Assembly: GCA_019925095.2 (NCBI GenBank)
Contig: CM034414.1
Location: 5,566,501 to 5,630,500 of the forward strand
Direction of reading: 5' to 3'
Length of the DNA stretch: 64,000 nt
Source of the DNA: Dendrolimus kikuchii
Taxonomy: Eukaryota; Arthropoda; Insecta; Lepidoptera; Lasiocampidae
Below, one piece after another: positions 22,204 through 31,942 of this stretch. Position 1 is the stretch's first letter; each line of letters starts with the position of its first letter. Under the pieces are notes generated by a model. That model searched no databases and was not told the DNA's origin. It saw nothing but the letters and a program-made list of their open reading frames with translations. Position numbers and translations under genes: made by a program.

Positions 22204-22394
22204 GTGGAGGCGGTAGTTCCAGTGGTTCTCAACATTCACCCTCAGCGTATCAGAGTGGGGGCCCGACGCAAGCGCATTCACCGACCCCTAGCTCGACGCC
22301 CGTCTCGGAACTATCCCCTGGACTCTCACCAACGGGGACGCCATGGGACGTCAAACAACCTCCCCAACCATCCTGGGATGTAAAGATTGGATAT
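22204..22394 (+). CDS. Dll: Distal-less exon, SP-rich region
   Basis: With the base carried over from the previous exon it encodes GGGGSSSGSQHSPSAYQSGG and later HSPTPSSTPVSELSPG, then the repeats TPWDVKQPPQP and SWDVKIGY. The HSPTPSSTPVSELSP block is, from memory, shared with fly Dll, which supports the gene call. The acceptor is ACAG at 22200-22203 (TATATACAG). The exon can end at 22394 before GTAAGG (used here) or at 22379 before GTAAAG; both leave phase 0 and differ by five codons (VKIGY). Read-through of the donor would add VRNYL and stop. The exon is more GC-rich than its surroundings, as expected for coding DNA. This region lies C-terminal to the homeodomain and is thought to act in transcriptional regulation. 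Confidence 0.92.
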
Positions 22395-23193
22395 GTAAGG
22401 AATTATTTATAATATATTACAAGCATGTTGTATCATGAATTCATTAATTATAATCTTACTTCCAACTACTAAATATTAAAAAGAAAATTATGCAATTATA
22501 CTGTTTCCAAGCGTTTATTTTACTTTTGATGTTTGCACGTATATCAAGTATCATATTTCTTGACATTACATTCCACATGAAACAAATGACATAATTGTCG
22601 TACTTTATTGTTGTGGATGACATAATAGTAATGTTCTGTGAGTCATAAATAAATCAAAAGCAATCGATTTGAAAATAAAAAATGTTCTACTTTGAAGATT
22701 GATAATTGATTGAAATTTATAAATGAAGTTGATTTTTATAAGAAATTGAGTCAGTGATATATAAGGACATTACTAATTGGTCTCTCATCGAGCTATCAAA
22801 AGTAAAATAAATGATTGGAAAGGGTATATAATAGTAATTAAATATCAACATATTAAATATAAAAATCGATATAAATATAATAGTGATGGAAAAGCAATAG
22901 TTGTACGAAATTCAGAATATGGATTTGCCTGTAGATCAGTAATATCTATATAATTATTAATCAGTTCACATAGTCTAATCATGGAAGAGTTGGCAATTTG
23001 AACAGTGTGATGCATAAGCAGATAAAAAGGTAATAGGTGTAACAAATCGGAACACTCAATCACACTATTAAATAGTTTAAATAAAAATTACAAGTTTATA
23101 ATATCTCTGCGTTAAGTATCATATTGCCACATTGCATAAAAAAATTTCCCACTGACCTCCCAAGTTTCTTTAACAGTTTATTAATTGTTACAG
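22395..23193. other. Dll intron, no feature seen
   Basis: 799-bp intron bounded by GTAAGG and TTACAG. Strongly AT-rich; no repeat recognised. Confidence 0.6.
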
Positions 23194-23277
23194 CCAACAG
23201 CAGGCAGATCGCCTGATGGAAGTTCTTGTGATGTAAAACCGCCTCACCAGCAGTCATGGGACCCCAGGGTCGGATAT
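23194..23277 (+). CDS. Dll: Distal-less additional exon, duplicate-like
   Basis: An 84-bp exon of 28 codons, phase 0 at both ends: PTAGRSPDGSSCDVKPPHQQ then SWDPRVGY. The acceptor is TGTTACAG and the donor GTAAGT. It aligns with the end of the previous exon: SP-x-G, then DVK, a P-rich stretch, SWD, and GY just before the donor (about half of the last 19 residues are identical). This suggests an internal exon duplication. Because it is symmetric, it can be skipped without changing frame, so alternative splicing is possible. I could not confirm that it is used, and I do not remember it from fly Dll. The open frame, consensus splice sites and similarity make it more than chance. Confidence 0.75.
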
Positions 23278-23837
23278 GTAAGTTAAGATTTATAACATTT
23301 TTGCTCCCTTAATAGTTAACAGTGTATATTATTATCTTTACATTAGTATGTTCTTGTGTAACGCTTATTGAATTATTGCCCTATTAGTGCAGTATGGTAC
23401 CCAATGCTATGTTGGAAACCTTTGGCTTCGATTACTTCCTGACTGTCCTAATCTATTCTCGTGCCATATTTTCTCAATGTAAGCCTCATATCAATAATTA
23501 ATTAAACTATATTTCCTTTTATTTGCAAAAATACACCTAAAATACATTGGTTATTAATTGATCAGGTATAGGAAAAAATAAAGAGAATTGACTTTAACAA
23601 AAGATAGATTAGAAAGATACAAGTAAATGAGGGAAGGTTGTTTTTGGCCGTAGGAGGGTTATTTCGGCCAGTCGGAGGACATTGATGGTTCACCAGGTGT
23701 TGAAGGCGGGAGGGCACGGCCGATGCCTTGGATGCTTAAGGTAAGGACTGAATTTGGGACCAGGGTAATTCTATAAGCACTATAACGGTTTATTAATCAT
23801 TACATGTGTTATCAATCTTAAACAATATTATTCCGCC
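23278..23837. other. Dll intron, unrecognised
   Basis: No gene seen. 23640-23760 is GC-richer (GGAGGGTTATTTCGGCCAGTC and around) and could be an old repeat. Confidence 0.4.
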
Positions 23838-24182
23838 TGTACACTCTTCTCGAGGCATCGCGAGGCATGACGAGTACGAGAGTGTGCATGGCCCACTAGC
23901 TTCGACTCCTTTTGTCTCGCCTTGCCTCGTCTGCTTTCGTTTCTGAGTTGGGTTTTGGTGTGTGAGTCAAAGGGTTTCGCTTATCCTCATGAGGCGACGC
24001 GAGTGCACCAGTGTACATTCTCGCGTCATTCAGTCAAGCGCAAGCTTTCTAACCGATCCATCCTCTCGCCGTTCGCAACCCTTACTAAATAAACAAGTGT
24101 ACAAGGTCGCACTCATCACTCTAACTCTCGCACGAGTGCCCTCGCAGAGACACGGCGAGAGCACTCGGGGGAGAGTGTACTT
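23838..24182. mobile_element. MITE with GTACACTCT termini
   Basis: The left end TGTACACTCTTCTCGAG is mirrored by GGGGGAGAGTGTAC at the right end. The inside is rich in CGAG/CTCG motifs. About 345 bp, no transposase, inside a Dll intron. Confidence 0.5.
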
Positions 24183-24329
24183 CCATCATGACATACTTTA
24201 AAATAACACAAAATAAAAATAATTTTGTGCTATTAAATAATTTTGTACTAAAAATCACTAGCTGTTAAATGCGAATTCGTCTGAATTTTTTTAAATTTAT
24301 GAAAGAAGTGTAACAAATACACATAGTTT

Positions 24330-24530
24330 TTTTTAAAGGGAAACTGGCAAACAGGAAACCAGCTCACGTAATGGACAGTGGTTACCATCGCCTAACACCT
24401 TACCAGCCTTTGGAGTGGTAAGCAGTGGATGGGATATCGGTTGGGATAGAGAGATCAAACAGAAGGAATGGAATATTCAAATGGGATAGAAGGAGGGGGC
24501 ACAATGGACCATTGAAACTCCCACTTATCC
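24330..24530 (-). mobile_element. LINE/SINE 3' tail, subfamily C
   Basis: TTTTTTTTAAAGGGAAACTG, ACAGTGGTTACCATCGCC and repeated GGGATA-type body match 20008-20155. Confidence 0.45.
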
Positions 24531-24569
24531 TTAGGGGTCCTTGTATAGTCAGTGTAAATTGGTCCTAAA

Positions 24570-24690
24570 AAATTAAAACGTATTAACGGTTTTAAACGTG
24601 GCATTTTATTTTATTGTTATTTCGACGTTTTATCCACTTTTCATTAGGCGTGATCACGGAAAACAAAGACGTCAAGTGTCAATCGTAATT
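24570..24690 (-). mobile_element. Repeat like 5224-5350, degraded
   Basis: On the minus strand: GACACTTGACGTCTTTG, CCGTGATCACGCC, GAAAAGTGGATAAAACGTCG and AAAACCGTTAATACG in the same order as at 5224. The hairpin stem is broken in this copy. Confidence 0.4.
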
Positions 24691-24865
24691 TTAAATATAT
24701 TATTTAGCCTACGTCCAACTTATTAATCTTAATTACAGTGAAAACTCGATTATCCGGATTAGCCATCACTTCATGATTAAGATTACAATATTTTAATATC
24801 TTGCACAATGGGGATTTAGAATGAGCTCCTAGCCGTGGTTTTCCCACAGCGGTACGGGTCTCATA

Positions 24866-24965
24866 TAATTACTTCGAGGCCGGCAGCGCCTTGGGGATAT
24901 CTCTGGTGTAGCAAACGTCCATAGGCGACGCTAACCGTTTTCCATCAGGTGGGCCGACTGCCTGT
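24866..24965 (+). mobile_element. LINE-B/SINE-A type 3' tail fragment
   Basis: GAGGCCGGCAGCGCCTTGGG, GCAAACGTCCATAGGCGACG and CATCAGGTGGGCCGACTGCC. Only the tail is present. Confidence 0.55.
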
Positions 24966-25280
24966 TGTTATGTTGTGAATTAGCACACATTTCATGATGG
25001 AGATTGCAATAATTCAGTCATTTAAGAAAATATGTAGCTACATTCACACTTGCAAAAATGTATCGAATCTCAGATTTTGGTTCACAACAATCAGTCCGGT
25101 TAATCGAGTCTCTATTGTATTTTAATTAAATTTTTGTTTATAGTTATTATTTGCATAGGCCTAATCTAAGTTATGACTGCTTCGCAACTTGTTGTGGCTT
25201 GAAGAAAAGAAACGGAACAAGAAATGTAATAACCCTAAAGCGTAGTTATAATTATCTGTAGAATCGTAAAAATCTATTTT

Positions 25281-25692
25281 TATCGCATGAGTTCAGCAGA
25301 CAGGCAGACGACCCACTCGATGGAAAGCAGTTACCGTCGCTTATGGACATTGAAACACCATAGGTGTTACAAATACACTGCTGCTCTCTTAAGGGAAACT
25401 GGAACCTAGCCACTAATGCCGCAGCAAGCAGTACGAGACTGAGAACATAGTTTAATAATATAAAACAGACTTGTATTAGTGTAAGACTTGTTGGTTGTTC
25501 TTAATAAATTTAAACTTAAAAAACACAACTGGTTATGGCGGCATATTCTAGACCAGGGGTGGTGGATATCCAAATGGGCAAATACCCTACCACCTGGCTG
25601 TGGATTGTTTTGATGCCTCTTGCGATTGTCTCGGCCGCAGGATTTTGTATTCGTTTATTTATGGTACGGTTATTACCCGTTCCTGCACGGAT
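25281..25692 (-). mobile_element. SINE-A copy split by about 95 bp of foreign sequence
   Basis: SINE-A runs in reverse from GAGTTCAGCAGACAGGCAG to the end CCCGTTCCTGCACGG, but 25430-25525 (CAAGCAGTACGAG... TTTAAACTTAAA) is foreign. About 20 bases near 25665 are also extra. Lies in the 6.2-kb Dll intron. Confidence 0.65.
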
Positions 25693-26109
25693 AATAACAA
25701 ATTAACCTAAGAAAATACTGGGTCATACAAATTTTGTCCTCTGTGTAAAATTAATTTGGGAAATTCGATCAAAGTGTTTTCCATACACTCTATATTGCGT
25801 GATAACGAATTGTAAAAAGTGCTATATGTTGTATTAGTTCACGCTATTGGCGTGATGGGGGCGTGGAGTACCGCGCCTAACATTTAATCTGATTAGTTTT
25901 TTAACTACTGAGGGTGTTAAGTTATACTTAGTCCTAGGTCGATTTTAACTCGTTTAACCTTTCTTTTAAACCACCAGCAGAGGGCGTCCTTTGTACGTCA
26001 TGTGAACGACCAAACATTGGAAACTCTATATTATTAAATACCTGCTCATGTGCCTGTTTTTGAAAAAAGTATTGTTTGATTAAAACATTGAAGATGATGA
26101 TAACGGTTC
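25693..26109. other. Dll intron, unrecognised
   Basis: No recognised structure; a moderately GC-rich patch around 25845-25885. Confidence 0.35.
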
Positions 26110-26117
26110 ATGTAAAC

Positions 26118-26449
26118 CAGGGATTCTCAAACTATTTTGAGTAAGAGACCCGTTTCCCAAAATGAACTTATACCTCAGACCCCCATAGCCAAATTACTTT
26201 AAAAATCCTATCTCTATTTTTTTCGTACTGATACAAAATATTTACAAACTTTGCAGTTGGTTAAGTGAGTAAAACTTGACATCATATTCTCAACAAAATT
26301 TAACAAAATAAATAGACATAAAATTCTGTAAAAATCAAGTGTAATTAATACTTCGACTTTGTTGACCCCCAAAATCAATTTTCATTTATGTCCCTGGATA
26401 ACCGGATTCGACCCTAAGGGGTCGACATCGACCACTTTGAGGATCCCTG
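26118..26449. mobile_element. hAT-type MITE with 8-bp target duplication
   Basis: The left end CAGGGATTCTCAAACT and right end ACTTTGAGGATCCCTG are inverted repeats (14 of 16 match). The perfect 8-bp duplication ATGTAAAC flanks it at 26110-26117 and 26450-26457. CAGGG termini with an 8-bp duplication are the signature of the hAT superfamily. 332 bp, no transposase. It sits 90 bp upstream of the tRNA gene. Confidence 0.88.
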
Positions 26450-26540
26450 ATGTAAACGGTACAAGTAAGTAAATAAGTAATCAGTAGCTGGATGAATGTA
26501 AATCAGCCTTTAGAGATTTAATTCAAACCGGACGTAGACG

Positions 26541-26614
26541 GGCCCATTAGCTCAGTTGGTTAGAGCGTCGTGCTAATAACGCGAAGGTCGCGGGTTCGAT
26601 CCCCTCATGGGCCA
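26541..26614 (+). tRNA. tRNA-Ile (anticodon AAT)
   Basis: 74-nt tRNA without intron. Acceptor stem GGCCCAT/ATGGGCC, discriminator A, D arm GCTC-AGTTGGTTA-GAGC, anticodon stem TCGTG/CGCGA with loop CTAATAA (anticodon AAT, read as IAU after editing, decoding isoleucine), and T arm with GGTTCGATC, the pol III B box. A T5 run at 26622-26626 serves as terminator. All stems pair, apart from one G-T pair in the anticodon stem, so it looks functional. It lies in a Dll intron on the same strand. No CCA is encoded, as expected for a eukaryote. Confidence 0.96.
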
Positions 26615-26621
26615 TTAACTA

Positions 26622-26626
26622 TTTTT
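26622..26626 (+). terminator. RNA polymerase III terminator
   Basis: TTTTT eight bases after the end of the tRNA-Ile gene, a standard pol III stop signal. Confidence 0.8.
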
Positions 26627-26849
26627 ATACATTCCGTTTTAATTGCTTACACAATTTTCTAATTCGTCACACTTTTAAATTATCTAAACATGTTTTCTGT
26701 GTTATTGGAAATGTTGAAGGTTTTATGTTTTTTTTTTCTGATCGGACGAGGTTTTAATGACATTGATCATTGGTTACTTTATATCTATTAATTTAGTTAC
26801 TTTTTTTGCTATGGTCCCGGATACGTTTTTCATACCTATTTTGTGAATT

Positions 26850-27560
26850 TGGTATATGTTATAGCCAAAGGTCGATATGCAGTCTATTCCCGGAATGACT
26901 GGTTTATCCTAAATTTGACCAAGGCCTTTCGACAAAACCCGAAATAAATTTCAATTTCGGCCTTTGACTAAAGAATTTTTAGTCAAACGTGGAAGCTGAA
27001 ATAATCTGTGTCCGGCTTTGCCAAGTCGATCCTAGAAGCGACTAAGGCAGACTCGGTCAAACGTCGATTCGTACTGCATTTGTTACACGTTTAATGACTG
27101 TATCTTATCCGTGCAGGAACGGAGAAAGAATACAATTTCCTGCGGCCGGGCGGCCTGTCGTAAGAGGCGACTTAACAACCCACAGCCAGGTGGTAGGGTA
27201 TTTGCCCGACTGGATGGCTACTACCCCTGGTCTAAAGTATGTCACCATAACAACCTTGTGTTGTGTTCCGGTGACCAGGTTCCAGTCTCCCTTAAGAGAG
27301 CAGCAGCGCATTTGTAGCAACTTTGGTGTTGCAAATGTCCATAGGCGATGGTAACCGCTTTGCATCAAGTGGGCCGTCTGCCCGTCGGCTGAAATCCAGC
27401 AAAAAAAAAAATCTCTCCTAGGTTAGACAAAAATTTATTACTCAAAGGCAGAAGAACGTCATTTATTTGAACTTCGACTAAGACTACGTCAGACCTGAGG
27501 TTTTACTAGTCAAACCTAGGAGCGCCAGAGCTTCGATATTTGACTATAATATCTGTATAA
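26850..27560. mobile_element. Old repeat split by SINE-A
   Basis: Blocks with GGCCTTTGACTAAAG, GTCAAACGTGGAAGC before and AGTCAAACCTAGGAGCG after the SINE-A insertion share a TTTGACTA/TAGTCAAA theme, as in one DNA-type repeat interrupted by the SINE. Class unknown. Confidence 0.35.
27105..27411 (+). mobile_element. SINE-A retroposon copy
   Basis: TATCTTATCCGTGCAGGAAC start and GGCTGAAATCCAGC plus A10 tail. A short deletion removes part of the GGCATTAGTG block. Confidence 0.8.
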
Positions 27561-27629
27561 AATGATAAAATTATTTAATTACATCTATCCAAAAGAGCGG
27601 GTTATAAAAAACGATATAGGGATTTAGCT

Positions 27630-28065
27630 TGATGACCCGACTGGGTGGAGGAGTGGCATGGAATGCTCCTCTATCGTGAATGGAAGATCTTCCGCCGAAG
27701 TTATATTTTTGTGCCTCGCAGGCGTAGTAACTTCTTGCGGACCCCTGTCGCTATAACATAGTGGGACGGGGGGGTCGAGGATCCTCCCGACGAGCCACAC
27801 CCAGGGCCGTGGGGTGTTCTATTCGTAGGGACACCCTTCCTTGTCGGCTTGCATCGAGGTGTCACGGCAGTCATACCCTTGGTTACGGTCCCGTGGCGCC
27901 TCATTATGATGCGGAGGGACGCTGGAAGGTTTAGTGGGTAGTCTGGCGGTCGGTGCTTGCAAACTTATGTGCAACACTAGCAGCCGGGAGTCCCACATAC
28001 CCCTTGGTGGCATCCCCCGGGGCCGAGGATATGCGCAAATGCATTCCCCCAGCGCTGTCAAAAAA
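27630..28065 (-). repeat. GC-rich LINE-derived repeat, copy 2
   Basis: 27750-27990 matches 20420-20650 in reverse, and 27630-27735 (GGGTGGAGGAGTGGCATGG, TGCTCCTCTATC, CTCGCAGGCGTAG) matches 36640-36745. These join up as a composite GC-rich element ending near GCGCTGTC plus A9. Probably LINE sequence; open frames on it are not supported. Confidence 0.5.
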
Positions 28066-28761
28066 AAAAGGCCTAGTAACTTCTGGTCAATGCGCCCGCT
28101 TTCGGAGAATCGATTTATGAAATTGACACGCGTCTAGAATCTATACATACTACTATTTATTTTAATTACCAGTATAACTAGACTCTAGACATACTGGTAG
28201 TTGAAAAATTAACATAAAGTTCCACTTTCTTCTGCTACTTCTCATATTCATCATACGACTCTGAGGGAGCGGTTGCTTTAGGCCCCCTGTTTCGTTTGTT
28301 TGTCTATGCGCTATGCCATAGTGTGCAATAATAGTTATCTTCTCCTTACCTCAAGAAACGCTTCAAATTTCTGTACGTATCTAGCTCCCACAATTTAGGC
28401 CCCTCAACTAAATACAGAATAAACACATCTGTACATACGTCTTGTTTTTACAATAACTCTTACCATCCAGGCTGTGCGTCTTTGAAATGAGCTACCTATT
28501 GCTATAAGACAAGCCAAATCTTTACAGTGTTTTAAAAATCAGGTTCCGAAGCATTGCGTCTCTATTGTGTATAATAATTCCTAACACTGTTATATATATG
28601 TATCTTTTTATTATCATATGTATACTTATATATACGTGTGTGTGTATACATATTATGTATATATATTTATATTGTTTTTGTACTTATGTGTATTGTGTAT
28701 ACTTATCATTTATCTTTATTTATAAAGTGCACCACCGTTAGTATTAAAAATTAATCCCTGC
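28066..28761. other. Dll intron, no feature seen
   Basis: AT-rich, with TA/GT-rich low-complexity sequence around 28590-28700. Confidence 0.4.
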
Positions 28762-28895
28762 GAATGGTTGCCTGGAAGAGATCGCTTTTTAGCGATAAGG
28801 CCACCCGTTGTACTATCTCTTGTATTTTCTATTTCTTTATATCTATGTTTTGGTTTACAATAAAGTGTTGTCTATCTATCTATCTATATCTGTGA
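28762..28895 (+). mobile_element. LINE 3' tail with hairpin and (TCTA)n
   Basis: GGTTGCCTGGAAGAGATCGC, TTTTTAGCGATAAGGCCACC, TTTACAATAAAGTG and (TCTA)n. Confidence 0.65.
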
Positions 28896-29481
28896 ATTTT
28901 TAATACGTCTTGCCTTTATGAAGGGAATGCTGGATAAATTTGACTGCCCACTGCCATTAGCCCTTCATTAAAAGGACCAAATCAGTGCTAGTCATTAATT
29001 ACTAACATAGATATAAAGAAACAATGTTACTAATAAAATTATTACGAGTTTTATCTATGTATATATGATATATGTTATTATAGGGCTGTGTCGTCTTGTA
29101 ATAAATAAATTATATATTATTATTCATTACGATGCTAATTTCTATTTCCATTATTACAACTTTTTACTTTTTTATTATTTCTTTACTACAACTCATTAAT
29201 TTTTCAAAAAGTAATTTGTAACACACTTCACTACTACATAAAAAAGAGCTCGACCTATTGGCTAGGAGTTTATTACCGGTTCTTCTCCTTTAATAGCGAT
29301 AACAAGTTGCGAAGCAGGGTATATAGAATAGGCAGTAGAGTTAATTTTTAACTTCCTTCCAAAAATGTTCTTCATTGGAACTTAGTTTGAATTTAAAAAA
29401 AATATTTGAATATATATGCATTACTATGTATATGTTTCTATCTATACTAAATACTAAACTTGGTGTTCTCTGTTGTCGCAG
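28896..29481. other. Dll intron upstream of exon four
   Basis: No repeat recognised; ends in the acceptor TTGTCGCAG at 29481. Confidence 0.5.
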
Positions 29482-29618
29482 GGAGCGCCCCCCGGACCCT
29501 GGGACATGAAGGGTGCGCACGCGCACGCGCTGCACCACCAGGGGGCGCCGCAGCCCCATCCGCCGTACGTGCCCCAGTACTCCTGGTACCAGACCGACAC
29601 CAACCCCGGACTACTCAC
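29482..29618 (+). CDS. Dll: Distal-less exon, conserved C-terminal region
   Basis: Encodes GAPPGPWDMKGAHAHALHHQ, then GAPQPHPP and YVPQYSWYQTDTNPGLLT. The block YVPQYxWYQxxTNPxL is characteristic of arthropod Distal-less C-termini, which fixes the gene identity. Acceptor TTGTCGCAG, donor GTAAGT at 29619. The exon is 137 bp (45 codons plus two bases) and leaves phase 2. It is very GC-rich with an HAHALHH stretch, unlike the AT-rich surroundings. It starts in phase 0, so it can be spliced to either of the two preceding exons. Confidence 0.94.
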
Positions 29619-29881
29619 GTAAGTGCTTTCTTAATTTCATTACACTTTAAGTCACGTACTCATTTGCGAGCCGTACCCGTTGCAGTTACTGCAACGAAAA
29701 ATCATAGTGTAGACGTGTCTGACGAGCGCAGTGCGAGCGGCTAGCAGCGAGCCGACGGTGGTTAGCTTTTGCCGTGAATCAAAGGCCGCGGCAGTCGGCG
29801 CCGTCAGAGGCACAAGAAAAAGAGCAGTACGCTCGTGTACCACATACATACTAGAACCTGGCTACTGTATCCGCTCCATTA
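29619..29881. other. Dll intron, GC-rich stretch
   Basis: 29650-29820 is rich in CG dinucleotides (for example GCGAGCCGACGG). It may be part of a repeat or a conserved non-coding sequence next to the exon. Confidence 0.3.
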
Positions 29882-30038
29882 GGCCTTCCGCGCATTAGGA
29901 AGCCCGGCTGCGCAGCCATGCTGCGGCGGCCGAAATACTACCTGAGCAAAGTTTGTGGTTACTTCTTGCGCGTGCTATCATACACTGTGATATGTTCGAC
30001 TGACTGCTGCAGCCAGGCTTCTTAGTGTGCGAGAGGCC
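29882..30038. mobile_element. PIF/Harbinger-like MITE with TTA duplication
   Basis: The ends GGCCTTCCGCGCATTAGGAA and (reversed) GGCCTCTCGCACACTAAGAA form a TIR of about 24 bp, flanked on both sides by TTA (29879-29881 and 30039-30041). Trinucleotide TWA duplication is the Harbinger habit. 157 bp, in the last Dll intron. Confidence 0.7.
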
Positions 30039-30041
30039 TTA

Positions 30042-30240
30042 ACGTCTTTTGTTTCTTTTTTTATATATATTTAAATACATTTTCCATTGTATGTATCATT
30101 TATATTGTATTATATAAACTATATTATTGTAGTTTTAAAGAAACCTTTGTTTAATCTTTCTTCTAGCTAAAATTACATCGACTCTTTTGGACTGTACTGA
30201 CAAAAACAAACGACGAAAAGCGTTTGAGTGTAAGGCATCA
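30042..30240. mobile_element. MITE related to 6227-6588, left end damaged
   Basis: Shares TATATATTTAAATACATTTTCC, AAAGAAACCTTTG, TTCTAGCTAAAATTACATCG and the right end GACGAAAAGCGTTTGAG with the element at 6227. The left terminal repeat is mostly lost. Confidence 0.5.
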
Positions 30241-30581
30241 ATTACGGCTCTCAGATGAGTACGGGGCTTTAGAGTTTCGTTAAGCATTTTAGCAATATCT
30301 GAAACCCTATGAAATCGTCATGTCTGTCTTTGTCTGTCTATCTATTTGTCTCTAGAAAACATAGACTTAAACGTTTGGTTTTTAATATGGCTACCCATCC
30401 CTAGCTTGGGACAAATGTGAAAAGTGTTTGACTGCCGATAAAAAAATAACAAAGTTACTTTGGATTATGCTAATAACATATCCATATTTAGAACTGTTTA
30501 CTATATGTGAAATTAACCATTGCAATTAAACCCAATTAAGTATCACTGTTTATTTTTATTTATATTATTTTTTTCCAACAG

Positions 30582-30600
30582 GGTATGGCCCGCGGTCTAA
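30582..30600 (+). CDS. Dll: Distal-less last coding exon
   Basis: The acceptor TTCCAACAG is followed by G GTA TGG CCC GCG GTC TAA. Joined to the previous exon in phase 2 it gives T-V-W-P-A-V and the stop at 30598-30600. VWPAV is the invariant insect Dll C-terminus, as I recall it. Only 19 bp of this exon are coding; the rest is 3' UTR. Total coding sequence in the window is 558 bp (186 residues) before the stop. Confidence 0.93.
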
Positions 30601-31727
30601 CAGCCATTGGAACTGTCAAACCAGTTGATGTAAGTGTAAATTCACTATAAAATGGCGGAAAGCACAAGATGGCAGCCAATATGGCGCATTACCTTAAAAT
30701 TAAAGCGGTTTACACACGTATTTATTTAGATGTCCATTTTTTCACCCATTTGAAGATGTTTTGAATCGTGTGATTAAAATTGAACGCAATATAATTGGGC
30801 TAACGAAAGTAGGGACTCCAATTATTCACAAACATTTTAAATTGAAATACTAAAACAAATGTCAATGTCATTTTGCCAAAATGTTGTCGTTATTAGTTTC
30901 ATTTTTATTATTTAATTGTAATTATGTTTTGGTATTGACAAGTTTAAAACATGAATAAAACCCTTAAAAGTGAAGTGCGTAAGTTATTATTTTGCTTGAT
31001 TTCTAAATTAACAATAGAAAGACGATGAATTTAAATAAAAACAAAACACTTTACGTATTGTATTAATACTCTGTGGTAATTTGGAGTTGCCATACTGATA
31101 TTTTTTAATTTGCTATGCTTTTTCAGTCTCTACATTCAATAGCCAGACTGTACGTACGCGTTTATTGAACAACTATACTGATTTCAAAATTCTCTTACTC
31201 TCATTTCTTTGTATATTTATTTGTGTCTAAAAATGCCTTAGTATTGATAGAAATTTGACATTATCTGTATGGAGCTTTTGTCAAATTTTAACCAGTATTA
31301 ATACAAATAAACGGTAAGTAAGATATAGAAAGATATCTGTAAAAGCCCTTGAGGTACTGAACGTGTTACCTACTACCTAAATGGAGTACCCCATCTCGCA
31401 TATATACATATACCACAATTTTGAAGATACAATAAATTGATAGAATTTACTTACGATAAATCTATAATCCACAAATCTTAATAACAAAATTACGAAACTT
31501 TCCAAGAAATTTAATTTATATTTCACATAAATTTCTATATATAAAAATTAATTCTTGTGAATTTGTTTATGTATGCAACCTTGTCTTAGTTAAATTCCAA
31601 AACTCACATGATGCACAAAGTTTTCTAAACCATTCTAAAGTTGTCTGGAAGAAATAGCTTCTAGTGAAGACCTATTATATATTTATTTTTTTATTATATT
31701 TCACAAAATATAAACACAATAAAATAG
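30601..31727 (+). other. Dll 3' UTR/downstream flank
   Basis: No coding sequence. Candidate polyadenylation signals AATAAA occur at about 30955, 31307 and 32090; which is used cannot be seen. 31373-31440 carries a weak copy of the ACCTAAATGGAGT...CCACAATTTTGAAGA repeat also seen at 63165-63200. Confidence 0.45.
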
Positions 31728-31942
31728 AATCACAGAAGAATAGAATATTATTATTTATTGCATAACATTAAGATACAATTCAAGAGCTGTATCTTAATAT
31801 TATTCAATAAATAATAATATTCTATTCTTCTGTGAATCAATTTTTTATTACTATTATTTATTGCATAACATTAACATACAGTTCGTGAATTGTATCTCAA
31901 TGTTATGCAATAAATAATAATATTCTATTCTTCTGTGAATCA
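31728..31942. repeat. Two adjacent hairpins, related
   Basis: 31728-31838: the arm AATCACAGAAGAATAGAATA...TGCATAACATTAAGATACA is reversed after a 10-nt loop. 31851-31942 repeats the same design (TTTATTGCATAACATTAACA, reversed), and both end in TTCTATTCTTCTGTGAATC. Each can form a stem of about 45 bp. It is a MITE-type palindrome duplicated in tandem, in the Dll 3' flank. Confidence 0.75.

Noticed and set aside
23194..23230. Exonised SINE: GCAGGCAGATCGCCTGATGG in the extra Dll exon resembles the SINE-A/LINE-B tail (GGCAGACGGCCCACCTGATGG).
   Set aside because: The match is only about 20 bp with gaps, and the same residues (SPDG, DVK, SWD, GY) align with the preceding Dll exon, which explains the exon better.
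29460..29849. Open frames overlapping the Dll exon at 29482 in other frames and on the minus strand.
   Set aside because: The Dll frame with consensus splice sites explains the GC-rich block; the others are by-products.
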